A stretch of 64,000 bases of DNA from Lysinibacillus capsici. GTDB taxonomy: Bacteria; Bacillota; Bacilli; Bacillales_A; Planococcaceae. The stretch covers positions 248,001 through 312,000 of the forward strand of contig NZ_PXXX01000011.1 of NCBI RefSeq assembly GCF_003367505.1, written 5' to 3'. Positions within the stretch are counted from its first letter, which is position 1, and each line of letters begins with the position of its first letter. The position numbers were made by a program, and so were the translations under genes. Under the pieces are notes generated by a model, which made no database searches, was not told the DNA's origin, and saw nothing but the letters and a program-made list of their open reading frames with translations. Positions 12,652 to 20,806 of the stretch are shown here, one piece after another.

Positions 12652-14196
12652 ATGTCCATGTCTAACAATCACGAGACCTCCCCATCCCATACAACGAACG
12701 ATTTATTGTATACTTCCCTATCTAAAAATATAAAAATCATTCAACAGTCACTAGGGCATAGTAATGATATTATCATACGTGAAATTGCGATTGGAGAAAC
12801 TGATCCTCATAGCCTCGCCATTATTTCCATTGATGGCTTATCGGATAAAACGACTATTTCTGATTCTGTTATCGATAAACTGATGGCAAATATTGAAGAA
12901 GAACAAGATATTGAAATAACAACCATTAATCAATATGTTCGGAATTCCTATTTAACGGTAGGCGATGTGACGAATATTGAGCATTTCACAACACTCTACA
13001 ATGCCATTCTCAATGGTGAAACGGTTATTTTATTAGATGGCTTTGCCGAAGGGATTGTGACAAGTACTAGAAGTGCCAAGGATCGAGCTGTCACAGAGCC
13101 ATCGACGGAATCCGTAATTCGCGGACCGAGGGAATCCTTTACGGAAACCTTGCGAACGAATACAGCGCTCATTCGTCGCAAAATAAAAAGTCCGAATCTC
13201 TGGATAAAATCACGCGTTATCGGAGATGTGACACAAACAGATGTAGTAGTGATGTATATAAATGGCATCGCCAGTGACAAAATCGTCGCAGAGGTATTGG
13301 CTCGATTAGATCGTATTAATATTGATGGCATTCTGGAAAGTGGCTATATTGAGGATTTTATTCAAGACTCAAAAAACTCTATGTTTCCAACCGTCTACAA
13401 CTCTGAACGTCCTGATGTCATCGCAGGTGAATTATTAGATGGCAAAGTGGCGATTCTAGTTGATGGCACACCTTTCGTCTTAGTCGTTCCAGCGCTATTT
13501 ACATCCTTTTTACAATCAGCAGAAGATTATTATCAGCATTGGATGATTAGCTCACTTGTACGTATCTTGCGTTTCTTTGGTATCAGTCTAGCATTAGTAG
13601 CACCATCCTTGTATGTGGCGATTACTACCTTTCATCAGGAAATGCTACCGACACCCATGTTAATTAGCATTGCTTCACAAAGGGAAGGCGTACCCTTTCC
13701 TGCAGTAGTAGAAGCGCTTATTATGGAGGTTGCCTTTGAGGTCTTAAGGGAAGCTGGACTTCGTATGCCTCGAACAATCGGTCCTGCGGTATCCATTGTA
13801 GGTACTTTAGTTATTGGACAGGCAGCAGTTGATGCAGGCGTCGTATCCGCTGTAATGGTAATTATTGTAGCCTTAACAGCGATTTGTAGCTTTCTATTCC
13901 CTGCCTATGGCTTATCGAATACGATTCGTGTACTACGTTTCCCATTAATGATTTTAGCTGCTATGTTTGGTTTATTCGGTGTAATGTTTGGCATTATGCT
14001 AATTACTCTTCATCTATGTAGCATTCGTTCATTTGGTGTACCTTATTTAAGCCCATTCGCACCGTTGGTATTACAGGATCAGAAGGATGCATTTGTGCTG
14101 TTCCCGCGTAGAAAATTACTTACACGACCTCGTTTGGTCAATCAAAAAAATATTGTTAGAGGACATAACTATATCAATGTAAAAGGCAGGAAATAA
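12652..14196 (+). CDS. Spore germination protein, GerA family A subunit
   Basis: 514 residues. The A subunit of a Ger nutrient receptor in the spore inner membrane. Soluble N-terminal region (about 1-290) with the family segments IRGPRESFTETLRTNTALIRRKI and YINGIASDKIV, then about five membrane helices including PFPAVVEALIMEVAFEVLREAGLRMP and TIGPAVSIVGTLVIGQAAVDAG. GAGGAGG precedes ATG 12652. First gene of a four-gene operon A-C-D-B. The nutrient sensed cannot be read from sequence. Confidence 0.94.
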   Translation: MSMSNNHETSPSHTTNDLLYTSLSKNIKIIQQSLGHSNDIIIREIAIGETDPHSLAIISIDGLSDKTTISDSVIDKLMANIEEEQDIEITTINQYVRNSYLTVGDVTNIEHFTTLYNAILNGETVILLDGFAEGIVTSTRSAKDRAVTEPSTESVIRGPRESFTETLRTNTALIRRKIKSPNLWIKSRVIGDVTQTDVVVMYINGIASDKIVAEVLARLDRINIDGILESGYIEDFIQDSKNSMFPTVYNSERPDVIAGELLDGKVAILVDGTPFVLVVPALFTSFLQSAEDYYQHWMISSLVRILRFFGISLALVAPSLYVAITTFHQEMLPTPMLISIASQREGVPFPAVVEALIMEVAFEVLREAGLRMPRTIGPAVSIVGTLVIGQAAVDAGVVSAVMVIIVALTAICSFLFPAYGLSNTIRVLRFPLMILAAMFGLFGVMFGIMLITLHLCSIRSFGVPYLSPFAPLVLQDQKDAFVLFPRRKLLTRPRLVNQKNIVRGHNYINVKGRK

Positions 14197-14221
14197 CTTC
14201 AGGATAAATGAGGAATAGAAT

Positions 14222-15421
14222 ATGGCAAAATTAAACTGGATTTGCTTACTATGTATCCTCACTTTACTGTTAAGTGGTTGCTGGAGTAAGCGAGAATTAA
14301 ATGAATTAGCCATTGTGGTAGCACTAGGCATTGACAAAATAGATGAGGAATATGAAATTACAGTTCAAATTGTCGATCCTAGTGAAGTCTCAGTGCGACA
14401 AGCTTCCACTCAACGCTCACCTGTCGTTAGCTATCATTCGAGAGGCGAAACCATCTTTGAGGCCATTCGCAAAATGACGACTATTGCAGCACGAAAACCT
14501 TATTTTGCCCACCTTCAAGTGGTTGTATTAGGGGAAGATCTCGCGAAAGAAGGCATTAGTGATGCACTTGATTTAATTGTAAGGGACCATGAATTTCGTA
14601 AGGATTTCGACGTCATTATGTCTCACGAAGCAACAGCGAAGGAAGTATTAAATGTACTAACACCCATCGAAAAAGTTCCTGCTAATAAAATCTTGAATTC
14701 CCTTGATGTCTCTGAAAAGGCTTGGGGCTCCACAATAGCTGTTAATATTGATGAATTAGTCAATACGTTAACCAATAAGCATAAAGGGGCGTTAATTTCT
14801 GCTATTGAAGTTCATGGCGATAAGAAATTAGGTGTAGATCAAACAAATGTGCAACGTGTTAAAACACCTGTGCTATTACGTTATACAGGTTTAGCAGTAT
14901 TTAAAGGGGATAAATATATAGGGCTACTGACTGAAAGCGAAAGCAAAAGTATTAGTTTTCTTAATGACAAAATTCAAAGTACGATAGAAATCATCGCCTG
15001 TCCTAATAAAGGGACCTTGTCTACTGAAATCACCCAATCCACTACAAAGGTGAAAGGGTCATTTAAAAACGGGAAACCGAAAATCGATGTCCATATTAAT
15101 GTAGAGCAGAATGTTGGAGAGGTCGAATGTGATATCGATCTTACCAAAAATAAATCGATTGATTACGTTAATAAAAAAACAGCCCAGGGTATTGATGACC
15201 GCATTGAAAAAACAGTAGAGAAAATTCAACAGCAATATGAAGTCGATGTTTTTGGATTTGGGGATGCCCTACATCGGGCAGATCCAAAGCAGTGGAAAAA
15301 AATTAAGGATGACTGGACTTCCATTTTTCCAGATTTAGCAGTGGCTGTTCATGTAAAGGTAACAACCCAAGGTTCAGGTACGATGCAAAATTCATTATTA
15401 AACAAGCCAAAGGAGGAGTAA
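14222..15421 (+). CDS. Spore germination lipoprotein, Ger(x)C family
   Basis: 399 residues. Signal peptide with lipobox LLSGC; the mature protein begins CWSKRELNELAIVVALGIDK, the standard start of the GerAC family, which is anchored in the spore inner membrane and completes the nutrient receptor. The three-domain C protein length (about 380-400) is normal. It follows the A gene by 25 bases and precedes the small D gene by 4. Confidence 0.94.
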   Translation: MAKLNWICLLCILTLLLSGCWSKRELNELAIVVALGIDKIDEEYEITVQIVDPSEVSVRQASTQRSPVVSYHSRGETIFEAIRKMTTIAARKPYFAHLQVVVLGEDLAKEGISDALDLIVRDHEFRKDFDVIMSHEATAKEVLNVLTPIEKVPANKILNSLDVSEKAWGSTIAVNIDELVNTLTNKHKGALISAIEVHGDKKLGVDQTNVQRVKTPVLLRYTGLAVFKGDKYIGLLTESESKSISFLNDKIQSTIEIIACPNKGTLSTEITQSTTKVKGSFKNGKPKIDVHINVEQNVGEVECDIDLTKNKSIDYVNKKTAQGIDDRIEKTVEKIQQQYEVDVFGFGDALHRADPKQWKKIKDDWTSIFPDLAVAVHVKVTTQGSGTMQNSLLNKPKEE

Positions 15422-15425
15422 TGAG

Positions 15426-15659
15426 ATGGTACTAGCAGTAGCTATCTTGATTATTGCAATCATTGTTGCTCTTGTTTTTATTCCAAAGCTAAAAAAGCAA
15501 CAGGATAGAAAAGCCATTATTGTATTCTCCTTTTTGCTATTTATTGGAACGGCTTTAAATATGGGGATTGCCCTTAAAATCCATATTCCTAGCCCATTAG
15601 ATTTGATTACCTTTATCTTCACACCGATTAGGGATTACATTGTGTCATTCACAAAATAG
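15426..15659 (+). CDS. Small two-helix membrane protein, germinant receptor D subunit
   Basis: 77 residues with two membrane helices (about 2-20 and 30-50) joined by a short basic loop KLKKQQDRKA. Small two-helix D subunits encoded inside or beside ger operons are known in Bacillus and modulate receptor activity. Position between the C and B genes, with the C stop and this start separated by 4 bases, makes that the best assignment. The name is by context, not by strong sequence similarity. Confidence 0.75.
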   Translation: MVLAVAILIIAIIVALVFIPKLKKQQDRKAIIVFSFLLFIGTALNMGIALKIHIPSPLDLITFIFTPIRDYIVSFTK

Positions 15660-15690
15660 AAAGATGGACTGAGAAACGGAGGGTAGCTTG

Positions 15691-16839
15691 ATGGAAAAAG
15701 AGATAATTAGTTCAAGACAGTTTACAATCGTTACCTTTCTCTATTCTATCGGTACAGCGATTTTAATTATCCCTTCGAGTATTACTGGTGCCGCTAAGCA
15801 AGATGCTTGGATAGCGGCAAGCATTGGTGTTCTGCTCAGTTTACTGGTTCTAAAATTATTTTTAACACTGGCCAATCAAACACCGTCCCTAAACTTTATC
15901 GAGGCCAATGAAAAAATTCTTGGGCGTTTTTTCGGGAAAATCACAGCGATTTGTTTCCTGATTATGACCTTTCTTTCGGCTGGAGAATTACTTTATTTTA
16001 TCGGTATTTTCATGAAAACGGAAGTTATGCCAGAGACACCGACATTAGCATTTGCCCTACTGTTCAGTATCCTTATTATGTATGCCGCTTATTTAGGGAT
16101 TGAGACCTTTGCCCGTTCGGCAGAAATCCTCTTCCCATTGTTTATCTTTATTTTTATTTTTTTCGTCATTAGTATTACCCCTCAAATTACATTTGAGAAT
16201 ATTCAGCCTCTACTAGAAGCGACCAAAGCATCTATGTTTTATAGTATTGCACGCTTTATGAGTATCTTTTCCTTTCCATTAATTGTATTATTGATGCTCT
16301 ATCCTACTGGCGTCAATGTACAGCCGTCTGCACAGAAAGGGCTATATATTGGGGCAATCCTTGGCGGAATCGTCTTAGTTACGTTGATTGTCCTATCAAT
16401 TCTTGTATTAGGTCCTGAAAACACTGCATCAAGGACATTTCCTAGCTATGCCTTAGCGCAAAGAATATCTATAGGGAATTTTTTACAGCGCATTGAAATC
16501 ATTATGGCATTTATGTGGATTACGTCTATATATATTCGTACATTTATGTATTTCTATACGACCGTTGTTGGCCTTGCACAAATTTTGAAGATTAAGGATC
16601 ATCGTCCGCTTATTATACCGATGGGTATAATTGTCATTGGACTTTCTCAAATTGTTCATCCAGATATTGTGCATTCTACTAATTATAATAATGAAATTTG
16701 GCCAATCTTTTCCTTTATTTTCACCATTTTATTACCCATACTTTTGTTGATTGTGGTAGTTATTCGCAATCGTAAATCCAAGGCTCAAAAAAACGAAACA
16801 CCTCAGCAGGAAACAGAAGATGACAATCAAAAAGTCTAA
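15691..16839 (+). CDS. Spore germination permease-like protein, GerB subunit
   Basis: 382 residues, about ten membrane helices, APC-superfamily fold of the GerAB/YndE family. Opens EIISSRQFTIVTFLYSIGTAILIIPS, the family start. In GerA-type receptors the B subunit binds the nutrient. ATG 15691 has GGAGGG 7 bases upstream, preferred to the TTG just before it. It is the last gene of the operon, ending in a strong bidirectional terminator shared with metA. The order A-C-D-B is less common than A-B-C. Confidence 0.93.
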   Translation: MEKEIISSRQFTIVTFLYSIGTAILIIPSSITGAAKQDAWIAASIGVLLSLLVLKLFLTLANQTPSLNFIEANEKILGRFFGKITAICFLIMTFLSAGELLYFIGIFMKTEVMPETPTLAFALLFSILIMYAAYLGIETFARSAEILFPLFIFIFIFFVISITPQITFENIQPLLEATKASMFYSIARFMSIFSFPLIVLLMLYPTGVNVQPSAQKGLYIGAILGGIVLVTLIVLSILVLGPENTASRTFPSYALAQRISIGNFLQRIEIIMAFMWITSIYIRTFMYFYTTVVGLAQILKIKDHRPLIIPMGIIVIGLSQIVHPDIVHSTNYNNEIWPIFSFIFTILLPILLLIVVVIRNRKSKAQKNETPQQETEDDNQKV

Positions 16840-16873
16840 TTTCTTCTAAGCTAGAAAAGAAATTAGACTTTTT
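16829..16873. terminator. Bidirectional terminator between gerB-type gene and metA
   Basis: Perfect 17-bp arms (16829-16845 and 16857-16873, AAAAAGTCTAATTTCTT) with an 11-nt loop and T-runs on both strands. It overlaps the last codons of the plus-strand gene and serves both convergent genes. Confidence 0.92.
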
Positions 16874-16878
16874 ATTAA

Positions 16879-17814
16879 TTAAATATGATATTCGATTTCA
16901 TCTACAAAATCCCATTCATATGGTGTTTCTTGGTAAACATAGTAGTTCAACCAGTTAGAGAATAATAGATGCGTATGGGCACGCCATGTATTCATCGGCA
17001 CTTGTGTCGGATCGTCATTCGGGAAGTAGTTTACAGGAACGGCGATATCTATGCCCTTCGCCACATCGCGACTATATTCATCGGCTAGCGTTGTCGCATC
17101 ATACTCTAGATGCCCCGTAATCATAATATTTTTATTATCTTTTGATTGTACAATAAATACCCCAGCATCCTCTGAATAGGATAATAATCGTAGATCTGGA
17201 TGATTGCGAACCTCGTCAATCGAAACAGATGTATAGCGTGAATGAGGTGCAGTAAATAAATCACTAAAGCCACGTACCAAATCTACAGTTAAATCTGTAA
17301 TCACATGGGAATAGACGCCTGAGCATTTAGCAGAAAGCTCAACCTTCCCAATGCCATAATGATGATACAATGCAGCCTGTGCCCCCCAACATATATGTAG
17401 CACGGATGTCACATTCTTTTTAGACCAATCCATAATTTCTGAAATTTCCTGCCAATAGTTGACCTCTTCAAAAGCCATTTTTTCTACTGGCGCACCAGTT
17501 ATAATCATACCATCATAGCGTCGGTGTCGAATCTGATTGAACGTTGTGTAGAAAAGCTGCAAATGGGATTTACTCACATTTTTAGACTCGTGTGTGGCTG
17601 TATTCAAAAAGGTAATATTGACTTGTAATGGTGTATTCCCCAATAAACGTAATAATTGGAGCTCTGTTTTTTCTTTTTCAGGCATTAAATTTAATATTAA
17701 TATATTTAATGGACGGATTTGCTGTGTTTTCGCACGATCTTCTTCCATGACGAAGATTTTTTCCTCACGTAAATGTTCTCCAGCTGGTAAATTTTTCGGA
17801 ATATTAATTGGCAT
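16879..17814 (-). CDS. metA: Homoserine O-acyltransferase MetA, predicted acetyl-CoA type
   Basis: 311 residues. Acylates homoserine in methionine synthesis. The catalytic residues sit at the family positions: Cys142 in HICWGAQ, His235 and Glu237 in TGHLEYD. Residue 111 is Glu (GAPVEKM); published work on Bacillus cereus MetA showed Glu111 favours acetyl-CoA and Gly111 succinyl-CoA, so O-acetylhomoserine is the expected product although databases often label the family succinyltransferase. Preceded by a SAM-I riboswitch and terminator, so expressed when S-adenosylmethionine is low. Confidence 0.95.
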   Translation of the reverse strand: MPINIPKNLPAGEHLREEKIFVMEEDRAKTQQIRPLNILILNLMPEKEKTELQLLRLLGNTPLQVNITFLNTATHESKNVSKSHLQLFYTTFNQIRHRRYDGMIITGAPVEKMAFEEVNYWQEISEIMDWSKKNVTSVLHICWGAQAALYHHYGIGKVELSAKCSGVYSHVITDLTVDLVRGFSDLFTAPHSRYTSVSIDEVRNHPDLRLLSYSEDAGVFIVQSKDNKNIMITGHLEYDATTLADEYSRDVAKGIDIAVPVNYFPNDDPTQVPMNTWRAHTHLLFSNWLNYYVYQETPYEWDFVDEIEYHI

Positions 17815-17881
17815 CTTGCTTTCCCCTCTCTATAATCACTCTCTTTTAGCAAATCTTGCTTGCGTAGGATGCAACGAAATT

Positions 17882-17929
17882 AAAAAATCCTCCTCATTCC
17901 ATACGAGATAGAATGAGAAGGATTTTTTT
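17882..17929 (-). terminator. SAM riboswitch terminator
   Basis: On the minus strand a long stem (AATCCTTCTCATTC paired with GAATGAGGAGGATT) with T-tail lies between the SAM-I aptamer and metA. It is the expected OFF hairpin. Confidence 0.88.
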
Positions 17930-17939
17930 CACGTCCACT

Positions 17940-18050
17940 CTTATCTCTCAAAGGAAAAAATCCTTTGCTGGAATTAGCACCTTTCTAACAATTGTTAGAG
18001 GTTGCTGAAGCGTCATCGGGCCAAATCCCTCAGCTTCTCTTGATAAGATT
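17940..18050 (-). ncRNA. SAM-I riboswitch (S box)
   Basis: The minus strand reads CTTATCAAGAG, then GAGGGA and GGCCCGATGA, CAGCAACC, AAGGTGCTAATTCCAGCA and closes with GAGAGATAAG. These are the conserved S-box blocks in the right order, with the P1 strands CTTATC/GATAAG pairing. It controls metA. Confidence 0.97.
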
Positions 18051-18243
18051 ATTTAATTATCTTGAATTGTAACACGAACTAGTTAGAATATCAATAATTC
18101 ATAGAATATTTTGTGATTCATGTGCATGTTCCTTGCTCATTTGATGTACACTAAGCTTGCTATATGTGGTGTTTTTGCATTTAAAATTTATGGTAAACAT
18201 GCCGTAATTATGTTACCATATACTTTTAGTAAGAGAGAGGAAC

Positions 18244-18624
18244 GTGAATAGTTTGATTAAAATTGAATTTCCAAAACCAGATCTAGTAATCCGTCAACGT
18301 GAACAAGATTTAAAACCAGGTGATGTGCCGATCACACCTTACTTTGGTTTTATTGACTTCCATAAAATCACACGAGATAAAGGCGGCATTTTCTTATTCT
18401 ATAATGACAAGAATGAGCTATTGTTTGTTGGGAAAGCACGTAAAATTCGTCAACGTATTAAAAAACATTTCGAGGATAATGTATCTCCGATGAAAAACCA
18501 TCGTGATGAAGTGTTCAAAATTGAAGTCTATGAAGTAGAAGATCCAATGGAACGTGAAATTTACGAAACATATGCGATTAATACTTTCCGCTCTAAATAT
18601 AACGTAGACAAAGTCTTTTATTAG
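18244..18624 (+). CDS. GIY-YIG domain protein (excision-repair endonuclease-like)
   Basis: 126 residues, probably from GTG 18244 behind AGAGAGAGG. GGIFLFYNDKNELLFVGKARKIRQRIKKHF is split-read as the GIY-YIG core (here GIF..LFVGKA), with Arg and the later EREIYETYAINTFRSKYN segment. Resembles the nuclease domain of UvrC but stands alone, as seen in related genomes. A DNA-cleaving or repair role is inferred. Closed by a perfect 15-bp terminator hairpin. Confidence 0.8.
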   Translation: MNSLIKIEFPKPDLVIRQREQDLKPGDVPITPYFGFIDFHKITRDKGGIFLFYNDKNELLFVGKARKIRQRIKKHFEDNVSPMKNHRDEVFKIEVYEVEDPMEREIYETYAINTFRSKYNVDKVFY

Positions 18625-18633
18625 ACATCACGT

Positions 18634-18676
18634 AAAGAAACCGAAATCTCATTTCTAAAGGGATTTCGGTTTCTTT
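18634..18676. terminator. Bidirectional terminator
   Basis: Perfect 15-bp arms AAAGAAACCGAAATC (18634-18648) and its complement (18662-18676), 13-nt loop. It lies between the convergent GIY-YIG and lipoprotein genes. Confidence 0.9.
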
Positions 18677-18678
18677 TA

Positions 18679-19065
18679 TCACATAATGGTCATACGATCA
18701 ATTGGCGTACTCTGACCGTTAATTCGCAAATCAATGGTATCCAGCTCAGGATTCTTGACGGTGATTTGAAAAACATAGGGCTGAGCCTCTTTCCTTTGCT
18801 CGCTGCCTTCTTCTAACTGGATAATAAGCCTATTTTCCTCAGCTGTAATACTTGCCAATACATTCCCTTTTGAATAATAAACAAGGTAATATGGAGCATC
18901 CTTTTCATGCAATAGTTGTATTCTGTCATTAGAAACGATATTTTTCTGGACATTATCTGGGACAACCGTTAGCTCATGAATCGTTGGTGGATCGGTAGGT
19001 GGTGTAGCATTACAGGCTCCTAGCATTAGTAGGCTCATTAAACCTAGCAACACGAGTTTTTTCAA
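18679..19065 (-). CDS. Small lipoprotein of unknown function
   Basis: 128 residues. Signal peptide with lipobox MLGAC (Cys18), then a Pro/Thr-rich linker (NATPPTDPPTIHEL) and one beta-rich domain. Not recognised. It lies 22 bases behind the TrmB-like regulator on the same strand, so is probably co-transcribed with it. Confidence 0.7.
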   Translation of the reverse strand: MKKLVLLGLMSLLMLGACNATPPTDPPTIHELTVVPDNVQKNIVSNDRIQLLHEKDAPYYLVYYSKGNVLASITAEENRLIIQLEEGSEQRKEAQPYVFQITVKNPELDTIDLRINGQSTPIDRMTIM

Positions 19066-19087
19066 GTAACTCCCCTTCCTTATACGA

Positions 19088-19870
19088 CTATTCTAAGAAA
19101 AAAGCTTTACGTTCCTTAGCAATCCAGTCTTCTAACTCCTGATCATCACGTTTTACTAACCGATTGATGAGCACATCATGCCATATATAATCCTCTAACA
19201 AATAAATATGAACCGGATCATTGGTGATAAAGGCCGTCTCTTGGGTAGATGGAGAATGACCATAAATCATTTCCTGACCATCTATCGATAAGATAAACCA
19301 ATGCGGTGTAGACGCTTTTTTTGTATAATGTGTGGCTCTATGCTGGTCAATTGAGGCGAGATGCTCTCCTACATACAACGTAATGCCATGAACAGGAACA
19401 TGCAGCGCCACCTCTTGCAAATCTTCACGTAAGGCATCATACATATCTTCCCACATCGACAGCATCACTTTTTTCTTCGCCTTCTTTAGAAGTGACTGAC
19501 AATAGTTGATAATGGATTCCTTGCCCTTCAGCATGACCACTTTAGGCTCAGCTTCCTGTACTTTTTCCTCTAATTTCTCTAATTTCCCGCTTATAGACGT
19601 AAAATTCGACTCCCAGCGCTGTTGCATTTGCTGTAAGAACACAGACACAGGCATTGCCGAATAGGTCGTTTGTTCTGCGGTCTCTTCTTTTAACACGATG
19701 CCCTTTTCTACAAGGATATTTAAAATATCATACACTCTTGCACGTGGTATGCCAGAATTTTTACTAACCTGATAAGCACTGACATGACTTTGCTGAACAA
19801 GTGCCGTATAGGCCTTCGCTTCATATTCTGTAAAACCCATTTCTTTCAGCTGGGTGATTAATTCCTCCAT
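19088..19870 (-). CDS. TrmB-family transcriptional regulator
   Basis: 260 residues. N-terminal winged helix (LKEMGFTEYEAKAYTALV, SKNSGIPRARVYDILNILVEKGIV) followed by a coiled linker and a C-terminal TrmB effector domain (KESIINYCQSLLKKAKKKVMLSMWE). Family members sense sugars or other small molecules. Divergent from the TSUP permease gene, and a perfect inverted repeat in the shared region overlaps the permease -10 box, so control of that gene and of itself is likely. Confidence 0.85.
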   Translation of the reverse strand: MEELITQLKEMGFTEYEAKAYTALVQQSHVSAYQVSKNSGIPRARVYDILNILVEKGIVLKEETAEQTTYSAMPVSVFLQQMQQRWESNFTSISGKLEKLEEKVQEAEPKVVMLKGKESIINYCQSLLKKAKKKVMLSMWEDMYDALREDLQEVALHVPVHGITLYVGEHLASIDQHRATHYTKKASTPHWFILSIDGQEMIYGHSPSTQETAFITNDPVHIYLLEDYIWHDVLINRLVKRDDQELEDWIAKERKAFFLE

Positions 19871-19934
19871 GTAATCCCTCCATTATCTTTATTATAGGCT
19901 ACCAATGTGAAGATTTGCCAATGAAAAAATGGGG

Positions 19935-19980
19935 TTTACAGCGCAAATAAAATTAGTTACTATTTCAGTAGTAACTAATT
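19935..19980 (+). promoter_or_regulatory. TSUP promoter with overlapping inverted-repeat operator
   Basis: TTTACA (19935-19940) and TACTAT (19958-19963) are 17 bp apart. A perfect 12-bp inverted repeat, AATTAGTTACTA (19951-19962) and TAGTAACTAATT (19969-19980) with a 6-bp spacer, covers the -10 box and the start site. It is a strong operator candidate for the divergent TrmB-like regulator. Confidence 0.7.
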
Positions 19981-19995
19981 ATAAAGAGGTGTCAT

Positions 19996-20766
19996 ATGTT
20001 GTTTGAAATCGATGTACATATTCTCATACTATTAATTTCTTTTGGATTTCTGGCGGCTTTTGTTGACTCAGTAGTGGGAGGGGGCGGTTTAATTTCACTA
20101 CCAGCCTTACTATTTGTTGGGCTCAATCCAGCTGCTGCGGTTGCCACGAACAAACTAGCAGGAGCTATGGGCTCGCTCACTTCCTCTATTTCTTTCTATC
20201 GTTCTGGCCAGCTGGACATTCGCTCTGTCCTCAAATATTTTCCATCAGCATTTATCGGATCATTATGTGGTGCTTGGACTGTGCATCTGATTAATCCAGC
20301 ATTACTAAAGCCATTAATGCTTGTTATGCTGGCGGCTGTTGGGGTATATACGATCTTTAAAAAGGATTGGGGTGCCGTCTCTACCGTAAAAAATCTATCT
20401 AAAAAACATTTATTTTTATTTATGCTGCTATTATTTGCTATTGGTTTTTATGATGGATTTCTTGGTCCTGGGACAGGGTCGTTTTTAATCTTTAGCTTCT
20501 TACTGGTAGGCTTTGATTTTTTAAAGGCGGCTGGTAATGCGAAGTTTTTAAATTTGGCGAGTAATGTGGCTGGTGTTTGTATGTTTGCTTACTTAGGTCA
20601 AATTCATTATGTTTATGGTCTAGTCATGGGCATTGCGCAAATTGGTGGGGCTATGCTTGGCTCACGGATGGCAATCAAGAAAGGAAGTGGCTTTGTCCGC
20701 ACGCTATTTATTGTCGTTACAATGACATTACTTGCGAAAAATGCCTATGATTTTATGATGCATTAA
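19996..20766 (+). CDS. TSUP family permease (TauE/SafE)
   Basis: 256 residues with about eight membrane helices. The two repeated motifs of the family are visible: FVDSVVGGGGLISLPALLFVGL and FYDGFLGPGTGSFLIFSFLL. The family moves sulfite, sulfonates or other organic anions across the membrane. Substrate unknown here. Divergent from a TrmB-like regulator and followed by a bidirectional terminator. Confidence 0.9.
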   Translation: MLFEIDVHILILLISFGFLAAFVDSVVGGGGLISLPALLFVGLNPAAAVATNKLAGAMGSLTSSISFYRSGQLDIRSVLKYFPSAFIGSLCGAWTVHLINPALLKPLMLVMLAAVGVYTIFKKDWGAVSTVKNLSKKHLFLFMLLLFAIGFYDGFLGPGTGSFLIFSFLLVGFDFLKAAGNAKFLNLASNVAGVCMFAYLGQIHYVYGLVMGIAQIGGAMLGSRMAIKKGSGFVRTLFIVVTMTLLAKNAYDFMMH

Positions 20767-20771
20767 AATAA

Positions 20772-20799
20772 ACGCCACAGAATTTGAAATCTGTGGCGT
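20772..20799. terminator. Bidirectional terminator
   Basis: ACGCCACAGA (20772-20781) and TCTGTGGCGT (20790-20799) form a perfect 10-bp stem between the convergent TSUP and panF genes. Confidence 0.85.
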
Positions 20800-20806
20800 T
20801 TTGGCG

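Noticed and set aside
17815-17939. Plus-strand frame 17594-17911 as a gene
   Set aside because: Antisense to metA and its riboswitch terminator.
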